From assembly GCA_014380255.1 (NCBI GenBank), contig JACMKG010000325.1, forward strand, positions 1 to 12,414: a DNA stretch of 12,414 nucleotides, given 5' to 3'. This DNA comes from Prolixibacteraceae bacterium (lineage in GTDB: Bacteria; Bacteroidota; Bacteroidia; Bacteroidales; Prolixibacteraceae). Made by a program: the position numbers and the translations under genes. The notes beneath the pieces were generated by a model. That model searched no databases. It saw nothing but the letters and a program-made list of their open reading frames with translations, and was not told the DNA's origin. Below are positions 6,770-12,414 of this stretch, piece by piece; position 1 is the stretch's first letter, and the number at the start of each line of letters is the position of its first letter.

Positions 6770-6883
6770 CACTGCTGCTTCGGTTTTGGTTTCTGCTTTA
6801 ATTGCTGATTTGGTGTTTGTCTTTCCAGCAAAAGCGGATGTAGACACCAAGGCTATCAAGATTGCAAAGAATACTTTTTTCAT
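6524..6883 (-). CDS. Small secreted CarboxypepD_reg-like domain protein, copy 2
   Basis: A 119-residue paralogue of the gene at 537-932. Residues 1-19 form an ordinary signal peptide with a signal peptidase I site after AFA (STSAFA/GKTN). A short polar linker and one CarboxypepD_reg-like domain at about 40-117 follow. From VSLSGHV to the C-terminus it differs from copy 1 at only two residues (N for T in the TSY-KNEK segment, and a final R for K). This copy is probably exported to the periplasm. No enzymatic motif is present. Such single domains resemble the N-terminal extension of TonB receptors, so a helper or decoy role at a receptor is possible but unproven. It has its own half-site promoter (6915-6972) and terminator (6467-6499). 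It converges with the CHAD gene and lies downstream of the MORN gene on the same strand. Confidence 0.9.
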   Translation of the reverse strand: MKKVFFAILIALVSTSAFAGKTNTKSAIKAETKTEAAVISLSGHVIDEVSGEALVGVEIKVEGSDKKAYTDFDGHFVISNIKAGQCKLVTSYTSYNKNEKTLLVNSKTNQVKIELQASR

Positions 6884-6914
6884 GATGGTATGATTTTTTT
6901 CTGTTTTACATGAC

Positions 6915-6972
6915 CAAAAGTACAGCCTGTTGATTACAGCTCAATTAAGCTTCCATTAAAGTTTTGTTACAG
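6915..6972 (-). promoter_or_regulatory. Pho-box-like promoter of CarboxypepD_reg copy 2
   Basis: Minus-strand heptamers CTGTAAC (6966-6972), CTTTAAT (6955-6961), GCTTAAT (6944-6950) and CTGTAAT (6933-6939) are spaced exactly 11 bp apart. A 10-bp spacer leads to a perfect -7 element TACTTTTG (6915-6922). Spacing and elements match the copy-1 promoter while the spacer bases differ, which suggests the half-sites are under selection. Confidence 0.78.
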
Positions 6973-6990
6973 ATAGTAAGTGATTTCCAG

Positions 6991-7011
6991 GTTCAAAGTT
7001 CAAAGTTTCAA
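6991..7011. repeat. Three 7-bp tandem units in an intergenic region
   Basis: GTTCAAA (6991-6997), GTTCAAA (6998-7004) and GTTTCAA (7005-7011) form a short tandem array. The sequence after it (7015-7068) has a simple, repetitive texture of ACTG-type words. No hairpin-plus-T-run terminator for the MORN gene is seen. It may be a dispersed intergenic repeat of this genome. Confidence 0.6.
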
Positions 7012-7069
7012 GTTTGGCTTGCTGAGAATTGAGACTGATCACTGAAACTGGCTACTGTTACTGGCCACC

Positions 7070-7543
7070 CTATTTCTCCTTCTCGGGATATTCACGCTCA
7101 CTGACAATTTCTCCTTCTTTGCCAAAGTTGCGCCAGATGCCTACCTTTTCTCCCATATTGTAATGCAGCTCGTATAAAAGGTTGCCATTGGCATCCCAGA
7201 TCATCCAGGTACCATGCTTCAGCCCATCCTTGTAATTGGCCAAACCGATCAATACTTTCTGATCGTTGTAGGTTATCCAGGAACCGTGCATCAGGTTATT
7301 TTTGTATGATCTGACTTCATTCAACTGACCGTTTTCGAAATAAACATTGGCTGTACCATTCTTTAACCCGTTTATAAGGTTCAGCTCAATTTTAATCTTA
7401 CCATTGGGAAAATGGGTAACATACTTTCCTGTATAAGCAACGCTGTCGGCGTAATAGATACCGTTAATCTCTTTCAGTTCCTGTGCGTTGCTTACAAATG
7501 ACAGCAAGCTGATTAGTACGAATAATAAACCAAGTTTTTTCAT
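7070..7543 (-). CDS. Secreted MORN-repeat protein
   Basis: A 157-residue protein with a clear signal peptide (residues 1-20, cleavage after SNA, before QE). The mature part is a run of about five MORN-variant repeats of 22-24 residues (about 38-59, 62-83, 86-108, 110-132 and 134-155). They show the pattern aromatic-x-NG-x(n)-Y-x-NG-x-(K/H)-G, as in YFENGQL, IWDANGNLL and DGLKHGTW. Similar proteins are often labelled YwqK-family antitoxin by similarity alone; nothing here supports a toxin-antitoxin role. The repeats form an extended beta-hairpin sheet likely used for binding in the periplasm or at the outer membrane. It lies downstream of the terminator at 7595-7637, so it is probably transcribed separately from the receptor operon. 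I see no half-site array upstream of it. Its substrate or partner is unknown. Confidence 0.85.
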   Translation of the reverse strand: MKKLGLLFVLISLLSFVSNAQELKEINGIYYADSVAYTGKYVTHFPNGKIKIELNLINGLKNGTANVYFENGQLNEVRSYKNNLMHGSWITYNDQKVLIGLANYKDGLKHGTWMIWDANGNLLYELHYNMGEKVGIWRNFGKEGEIVSEREYPEKEK

Positions 7544-7594
7544 GGCGATCTTTTCTTTTCTGACTTATATTTTGATCAGTCGATTAAATGTTTT

Positions 7595-7637
7595 AAAAAG
7601 CTTCAACTACCCCGAGTCCTCGGGGCGAGTTGAAGCT
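7595..7637 (-). terminator. Strong intrinsic terminator of the receptor-lipoprotein operon
   Basis: AGCTTCAACT pairs with AGTTGAAGCT, and inside this CCCCGAG pairs with CTCGGGG across a 2-nt gap, with a small asymmetric bulge (7599-7637). On the minus strand five T (7595-7599) follow. It lies about 60 bp beyond the stop codon of the lipoprotein gene and before the MORN gene. The GC-rich core is unusual in this AT-rich window. Confidence 0.9.
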
Positions 7638-7699
7638 CTGATTCTATTCTATTTGTAGGTTTTTTATTTTGAAATCAATTTAACAAATAAAGGTATTTA

Positions 7700-8821
7700 T
7701 TAAAATTGATAACCAGTCCAGGCGAATACGGATGTATTTGCACCTGTATTTGCAGCGTTTGCGGTAACAGTAGTGCTGATACCATTAAGTAGATTCGTTG
7801 AAATAACGCCATCCACTTTGTAAGCGATCACAGTACCGGCTGCTGCGTCTCCTTTGCTGTCTTTTAAATCAACAATGTCAGTGCACGTACCACCTTTTAC
7901 AAGAATATTTGTAATATTAGCTTTAGCACCGCGACGAACTTTAATAGCATCATGCATTACGAATGTTGATTTATTATGCACAGTAATATTCTTCATAATA
8001 AAATCAGATTGTTTTACATCATTTGGTCCAAGACCATCGAAGTTTCCATCAAGCTCGAGTCCTCGTGGATCTGCCTCTGAACTGGTGAAATCGGCTTGCC
8101 AAACACCGTACGCGTTGTCTAATGTACCTTTCCATCCCTGAGTTGCATCAAACATGTCGTCTTCAGAACCTACTACCAGTAAATTCTTTACACTAACAGA
8201 TCCACCAAAAAATTCAATCCCATCATCATTGGATTCTTTAATGAAGATGTTTTCGATTTTAGTACCACTCCCAACACCGTTAAGGGTTAGACCGTTATGC
8301 TCAATATTAGCTGATGATTTAGCACCGGTATATTCAATAATCAAGTACATTAATTCACCCGAGTTGTCGGTATCAACATCACCGCCATAAGTGACAGCAG
8401 GGTTAATCTCCGTAGTACCTGAAGTTGTAACACCAGTAGGTCCGGAAAGGAATGCTTTACCGTTTATGATTAAACCACCCCAGTCGCCAACTTTAGGAGT
8501 TGCTTCAATGGAAGTTATTTTTACAGGTTTTTCAGCAGTTCCATTTACATAAATTTTACCACCCATTTCAACAAGAATGTACTTGTTAAAACCTTTTGTA
8601 GCTTTGATAACTGTACCAGCGGGAATCCTGAGTACACCACCATTTACTACTTGTAAAGATCCTACCAACTTGTATTCAATGGTTGCATCGAGCGTTACAT
8701 CAGTAGTGATATCACCGCTTAACTCGTTGTTTACCTGAGGGGTCGTTACTGTCGGATCTTCATCATCGCACGAAACGAAAACTATTGCCAGAATGGCCAG
8801 ACTTAAAAGTAAATTTTTCAT
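7700..8821 (-). CDS. Surface-type beta-helix lipoprotein paired with the TonB receptor
   Basis: A 373-residue lipoprotein. The signal sequence ends in the lipobox VFVSC with the lipidated C18, followed directly by DDEDP. Such an acidic run after the cysteine resembles the lipoprotein export signal that sends Bacteroidota lipoproteins to the cell surface. Residues about 45-340 form short repeating strands typical of a right-handed parallel beta-helix, with motifs GGVLRIPAGTVIKA (61-74), GDWGGLIINGKA (112-123), NDDGIEFFGG (198-207) and SEDDMFDATQGW (219-230). The acidic NDDG and EDDM clusters could bind calcium or another cation. No catalytic motif is evident and no type IX secretion C-terminal domain is seen. 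It starts 43 bp after the TonB receptor stop codon on the same strand and ends at a strong terminator, so the two form an operon. A role as a substrate-capturing partner of the receptor, comparable to SusD for SusC but of unrelated fold, is inferred. Confidence 0.85.
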   Translation of the reverse strand: MKNLLLSLAILAIVFVSCDDEDPTVTTPQVNNELSGDITTDVTLDATIEYKLVGSLQVVNGGVLRIPAGTVIKATKGFNKYILVEMGGKIYVNGTAEKPVKITSIEATPKVGDWGGLIINGKAFLSGPTGVTTSGTTEINPAVTYGGDVDTDNSGELMYLIIEYTGAKSSANIEHNGLTLNGVGSGTKIENIFIKESNDDGIEFFGGSVSVKNLLVVGSEDDMFDATQGWKGTLDNAYGVWQADFTSSEADPRGLELDGNFDGLGPNDVKQSDFIMKNITVHNKSTFVMHDAIKVRRGAKANITNILVKGGTCTDIVDLKDSKGDAAAGTVIAYKVDGVISTNLLNGISTTVTANAANTGANTSVFAWTGYQF

Positions 8822-8864
8822 TTTGAATTGTTTTAAAATTATTTAATTGCTGATATATAATACA

Positions 8865-11564
8865 TTAAAGTTTATAGGTTATTCCTAAATCAAAGGACAC
8901 ACCTTTTTTATAGCTATGTGTTACCACAGAAGGGACACTGCCATCAGCACCTTCTCTTGTAAGATTGAATTCGGGGTTTAATAAATTCATGGCTTTAAAA
9001 CCAATTCCCAAGTGTTTGTTAATTTTAATTGTATTTATAAAATCAAGTGTTGTTAAACTTTCTTCAATAAGGTTATTATAACCACGTGTGCCAATGGTGT
9101 GTACTTTATCGCTCAAATAGTTTACTACAAATGCGGAATTCATGGAAAACTTTCCTGATACCATGTTATAGGTAAGATCTGCATTAAATATATAGGGGGC
9201 GGCACCTTCCAAAGTCGATGTGGTGTTTTGTACAAACCATTGGGGGTCGAGTTCAATTTTTGAATAGATATAAGAGGCGTTGATACCAAGATTAATTGTA
9301 TGGTTTTGAGCAAATGACAGAAGTTCTTTCCTCAGCTCCGCCTCAACTCCGGCAGCGATGGCATGATCTGAAACATTGTCAAAGGTCTTTATCCCCGCAG
9401 AATTTCCTTGATCAACCCGGGCGATGGGGTTTAAAATGTATTTGTAAAAACCATTGAGCGAAAACATCTCGTTATCGGATAGGTAATGATCCCATTTAAT
9501 GTCAACATTGTAATTGTTGGAAATCTCCAGCTCAGGATTACCATTTTCAAGTCCATCAAAACCTTGGTAAACAAATGGAGAAATTTCTTTATCCTGTGGC
9601 AACGTGTTGGTGCGACTAGCGCCCATTCTTAAATGATTCTTATCATTTAAAATATATTTCACATTAAGACTTGGCGAGATAAAAACACCCTTAAACGTAT
9701 CATTACCAATATTAGCACCCCTGTTTACCTCATAATTTATTTTGGTATAGACATAATCGCCCCTTAGGCCGACATTCAGGATAAGCGAATTGTTTAACTG
9801 ATATATCAGGTCAATGTATGAACCATGCATGTTACGCACAACATCATAGGTATCATTAAAATATTCCAAATTAAAATTGCTGAGTGATAAAGCATCCTGA
9901 TTAATGTAAGCATCCAGCGTTACATTGTTTCTGTCAAAAATTGGTGATATGACATTCGGATTCCAGGTGTGGTTATAAATTTGAGCAGAAAACTCTTTGT
10001 TGCTGATCCTCGAATCGTATCCAATTTCAATATAAGATCTATTTTCAGGTTCTTCTGATAGCTTGTACTGAATATTGAATTTGGGAATAAGGGCCGTTTC
10101 GGTTATTTCACTATTGAATCTTTCGTTTCTATTTTCTGCCCGGGCCAGTTGAACCTTCCCACCTCCTAATGAAGGGAAGCGAAAAATCCTGCGGTCGGGT
10201 TCCATCCCTGTTATGCGGTTGAGTGATACGCCAAAATTATATTTTACCCTTTTAGACCAAATTCCCTGAAGGATCAGCTGGTTTATAAAGATTGAATTAT
10301 CATTGATTTGCTGACGTCGAACAAGTCCTTCGGAGTTAAATTCATCCGCTATCTGAAATAGCTCGGAGTGCTTACCATATAGATCGGCATAATAGGCTGA
10401 TCCGGAGTGTATGTATAACGAATTGTAAGCCAATTTAATATTATCGATATTCAATTCAATACCACCCATTGCCATTATTGACGATTTTTTCTCGAAACGC
10501 TTGTATGACATATCCATAAAAGGATTTGCGGCATCAGTGGCTGTAATCTCCCGCAATACCCCTTGTTCGTATGTGTTATCGTTGCTCATTGCCCCGGCCA
10601 GAAAAAAGCGGTGCTTATTTAAAAACCTCTTCCCCCCTGAAACATTAATATTTAAGTTATAAGGGTTGTTAACTCTTTTCGAATCGAGTGAGGTGTTAAA
10701 AGAATAATCAGTTAAGTTATTGTAAGGCCCGTCTGATGCGTTGGAATATCCGAAGCTGGTCATCCCATCAGGAAGAAATAAATCTACACCGGCAGTCTGA
10801 CTGTTTAATGAGGAGGAAACCCCAATATTAAATTCACCATCGCTATTTAGTTCTTTCGACTTAATATCAATTAATGCGCCTCCAACATCACCGTTCATCG
10901 AAGCCGAGAATACCTTACTGACCGTAACAGTCTGAATCATATCGTTAGTAAAAAAATCAAGTGATATGTTCTTGTATTCAGGATCCTCAGAAGGTAAAAT
11001 AAAACCATTCAGTGTCGTTGTATTGTAGCGATCGCCCAAACCACGCACGAAAACATTCTTAACTCCTTGCTGTTTTGAAATACCTGAAATTTTTGTGACC
11101 GCACCTTCAGCATCGCTCACTCCCTTTCTGGATAATTCCTGTGCTCCAACAGTTTGAGTTGACATTAAGGAATTTTTCTGTTCCATCATTAATATAGTTT
11201 CCGATTCTGGGTTTCTTCTAGCTGAAACGGTTACTTCATCAACTGAAACGGAGGTACCAGATAATTGAAAACTGACTTCGATAGTCTCCCCGTTTTTGAC
11301 CGTTATCTCTTTCTCAATCTTATCGTATGAAATATACGAACAAACAAGGATGTGATTTCCTAAAGGCATATTGTTTAAGGAAAAATTACCATCGAGATCA
11401 GACATTGTTCCTTTCGTTGTTCCCTCAATGTAAATGGTTGCCCCTACCAGGGTCTCTTTAGTGATGGCATCGGTAATCGTCCCTTTGATTACACCATTTT
11501 GGGCCATGCCTGCAACCGAAATAATTACCCAGATAGCAATCAAAAATAATCTCTTAATTTCCAT
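8865..11564 (-). CDS. TonB-dependent outer-membrane receptor with CarboxypepD_reg extension
   Basis: An 899-residue receptor. A signal peptide spans 1-21 (cleavage near GMA/QN). Residues about 24-102 are a CarboxypepD_reg-like domain (GTITDAITKETLVGATIYIE, SDLDGNFSLNNMPLG). A TonB-box-like VDEVTVSA lies at 108-115. The plug (about 125-237) has GVKNVFVRGLGDRYNTTTLNG and NGDVGGALIDIKS. The rest, to the terminal DLGITYKL, is a 22-stranded-type beta-barrel. It lacks typical SusC length and has no SusD neighbour, so it is a non-SusC receptor. The substrate is not visible in the sequence. The half-site array upstream and the divergent Porin_O_P gene suggest import of phosphate or a phosphorylated compound across the outer membrane using TonB energy. 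It is the first gene of an operon with the beta-helix lipoprotein 43 bp downstream. The N-terminal domain is clearly related to the two small proteins at 537-932 and 6524-6883. Confidence 0.93.
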   Translation of the reverse strand: MEIKRLFLIAIWVIISVAGMAQNGVIKGTITDAITKETLVGATIYIEGTTKGTMSDLDGNFSLNNMPLGNHILVCSYISYDKIEKEITVKNGETIEVSFQLSGTSVSVDEVTVSARRNPESETILMMEQKNSLMSTQTVGAQELSRKGVSDAEGAVTKISGISKQQGVKNVFVRGLGDRYNTTTLNGFILPSEDPEYKNISLDFFTNDMIQTVTVSKVFSASMNGDVGGALIDIKSKELNSDGEFNIGVSSSLNSQTAGVDLFLPDGMTSFGYSNASDGPYNNLTDYSFNTSLDSKRVNNPYNLNINVSGGKRFLNKHRFFLAGAMSNDNTYEQGVLREITATDAANPFMDMSYKRFEKKSSIMAMGGIELNIDNIKLAYNSLYIHSGSAYYADLYGKHSELFQIADEFNSEGLVRRQQINDNSIFINQLILQGIWSKRVKYNFGVSLNRITGMEPDRRIFRFPSLGGGKVQLARAENRNERFNSEITETALIPKFNIQYKLSEEPENRSYIEIGYDSRISNKEFSAQIYNHTWNPNVISPIFDRNNVTLDAYINQDALSLSNFNLEYFNDTYDVVRNMHGSYIDLIYQLNNSLILNVGLRGDYVYTKINYEVNRGANIGNDTFKGVFISPSLNVKYILNDKNHLRMGASRTNTLPQDKEISPFVYQGFDGLENGNPELEISNNYNVDIKWDHYLSDNEMFSLNGFYKYILNPIARVDQGNSAGIKTFDNVSDHAIAAGVEAELRKELLSFAQNHTINLGINASYIYSKIELDPQWFVQNTTSTLEGAAPYIFNADLTYNMVSGKFSMNSAFVVNYLSDKVHTIGTRGYNNLIEESLTTLDFINTIKINKHLGIGFKAMNLLNPEFNLTREGADGSVPSVVTHSYKKGVSFDLGITYKL

Positions 11565-11636
11565 TCAAAAACGCATTTAATAATAGTTGAAATTTAAGCC
11601 ATTCAATCCATTCGGATGGGGCGATAAATTATGGCG

Positions 11637-11694
11637 CTAAGGAATGGGTATTTAATTACATAACGATTAATAATCATTTACACAACGATTACAT
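11637..11694 (-). promoter_or_regulatory. Pho-box-like promoter of the TonB receptor operon
   Basis: Minus-strand heptamers ATGTAAT (11688-11694), GTGTAAA (11677-11683), TATTAAT (11666-11672) and ATGTAAT (11655-11661) are spaced 11 bp apart. After 10 bp comes TTCCTTAG (11637-11644), a weak match to TAnnTTTG. The half-sites are clear but the -7 element is poor, which would fit a promoter dependent on an activator. The predicted leader to the ATG is about 70 nt. Confidence 0.65.
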
Positions 11695-11753
11695 TTCAAG
11701 AATAAGCATGTAATGTGCATAGGATGTAATCAATGCTTGATAAATAACAGGGA

Positions 11754-11811
11754 GTGTAATGAATAATTAATAATTGTTTAATCGTTTTGTAATAATATTA
11801 GAAAACCTTTG
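11754..11811 (+). promoter_or_regulatory. Pho-box-like promoter of the porin
   Basis: Plus-strand heptamers GTGTAAT (11754-11760), AATTAAT (11765-11771), GTTTAAT (11776-11782) and TTGTAAT (11787-11793) are spaced 11 bp apart. A 10-bp spacer and AACCTTTG (11804-11811), one base from a perfect -7 element, follow. Transcription would start near 11818, about 20 nt before the ATG. Two further ATGTAAT words (11708-11714 and 11724-11730) lie upstream, out of the 11-bp phase. Confidence 0.7.
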
Positions 11812-11839
11812 TATCATCTAAAATCACACTTTATATACT

Positions 11840-12414
11840 ATGAGAAAATTTACTTTAATTGTCGCATTGCTGATTTCAGCATTTGTTTTTAATGTAAACG
11901 CCCAGGAGGTTTCTGTAAAGGAACAAATTACCGAGGTGAATGACAAGGTGGATGGCTTAATTGAGCGTTTAGCAGTTGCAGAAACGGACTTATCAAAGTT
12001 AACTAAGATAAAAGTATCAGGTTACATGCAGGCCCAGTACCAGTATTTTGAAAGTAAGGCCGTACAGCCCACCAATTACTTTTCACTAAGACGTGCCCGG
12101 GTAAAGTTTACCTATGAGGCGGCTGATGGAGTAAAATTTGTGCTTACTCCCGAATTTGTGCCAGGAAACCTTTCTGTAAAAGATGCCTATGTAGTTTTAA
12201 ACGACCATTGGTCAAAAGCGTTCAGTTTATGGGCCGGTAAGTTTAATCGACCCAATTATGAAGTAGAATACTCCTCCAGCGGCCGTGAAGTTGCTGAAAG
12301 GTCAACTGTTATCCGTACCTTATATCCAGGAGAACGCGCTATTGGAGCGAAATTGGAGTATAATCCGGTGAATGTACCCATTCATTTACAGGTAGCTGTA
12401 CTGAACGGACCCGA
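11840..12414 (+). CDS. Porin of the Porin_O_P (phosphate-selective porin) family, partial
   Basis: The first 191 codons of a porin cut by the right edge. Residues 1-21 are a signal peptide ending NVNA/Q. A short coiled coil (about 25-54, EVNDKVDGLIERLAVAE) follows, as in trimeric OprP/OprO-type porins. Beta-strands then start with IKVSGYMQAQYQYF. The family signature RRARVKFTYEAADG, then DAYVVLNDHW, WAGKFNRPNYEVEYSSS and YPGERAIGAKLEY matches the Porin_O_P pattern. The protein forms an outer-membrane channel; in Pseudomonas the OprP and OprO members conduct phosphate and polyphosphate and are PhoB-regulated. Specificity cannot be read from this fragment, because many Bacteroidota members are unassigned. 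It is transcribed divergently from the TonB receptor and has its own half-site promoter (11754-11811). Confidence 0.88.
   Translation, partial: MRKFTLIVALLISAFVFNVNAQEVSVKEQITEVNDKVDGLIERLAVAETDLSKLTKIKVSGYMQAQYQYFESKAVQPTNYFSLRRARVKFTYEAADGVKFVLTPEFVPGNLSVKDAYVVLNDHWSKAFSLWAGKFNRPNYEVEYSSSGREVAERSTVIRTLYPGERAIGAKLEYNPVNVPIHLQVAVLNGP

Noticed and set aside
7070..7543. Toxin-antitoxin interpretation of the MORN protein
   Set aside because: It has a secretion signal and no toxin-like partner beside it; the YwqK antitoxin label rests only on repeat similarity.
8865..11564. SusC/SusD-type glycan uptake locus
   Set aside because: The lipoprotein is a beta-helix rather than the SusD helical-repeat fold, the receptor lacks SusC-like length, and no glycoside hydrolase or sugar gene is nearby.

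Overview
The window looks like a piece of a Bacteroidota chromosome. It is AT-rich. It carries a TonB-dependent receptor with a carboxypeptidase-like N-terminal extension, a lipoprotein with an acidic run straight after its cysteine, and promoters with the TAnnTTTG -7 element typical of this phylum. The order or genus cannot be fixed from the sequence alone. No tRNA, rRNA, CRISPR array, integrase or complete insertion sequence was seen.

Layout from left to right. A partial minus-strand ORF of unknown function (1-171) begins beside a striking 33-bp perfect palindrome built from 11-bp repeats (171-250). Next come a small secreted protein made of one CarboxypepD_reg-like domain (537-932, minus), with its own promoter and terminator, and two translationally coupled histidine kinases (1095-2258 and 2258-4540, minus): a cytoplasmic kinase and a membrane hybrid kinase. 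Two plus-strand genes diverge from them: an uncharacterised helical protein (4672-5472) and a CHAD-domain protein (5600-6433, a polyphosphate-binding fold). A second copy of the small CarboxypepD_reg unit follows (6524-6883, minus), then a secreted MORN-repeat protein (7070-7543, minus). The right end holds a probable operon of a TonB-dependent receptor (8865-11564) and a surface-type beta-helix lipoprotein (7700-8821). A divergent Porin_O_P-family porin (11840 onward, plus) is cut by the window edge.

The feature that ties the window together is a shared promoter design. Five start regions carry four 7-bp half-sites spaced exactly 11 bp apart, with consensus near YTGTAAT or YTTTAAT. In each, a 10-bp spacer separates the last half-site from the position of the -7 element. 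They lie before both CarboxypepD_reg genes, the kinase operon, the TonB receptor and the porin. This is the geometry of the PhoB Pho box. Together with a phosphate-porin-family gene and a CHAD protein, it suggests a phosphate-starvation regulon island for capture and storage of phosphate or phosphorylated compounds. That assignment is inference: no PhoB, PhoR or Pst gene lies in the window. The duplicated small secreted protein and the lysine-rich helical protein are the least understood members.
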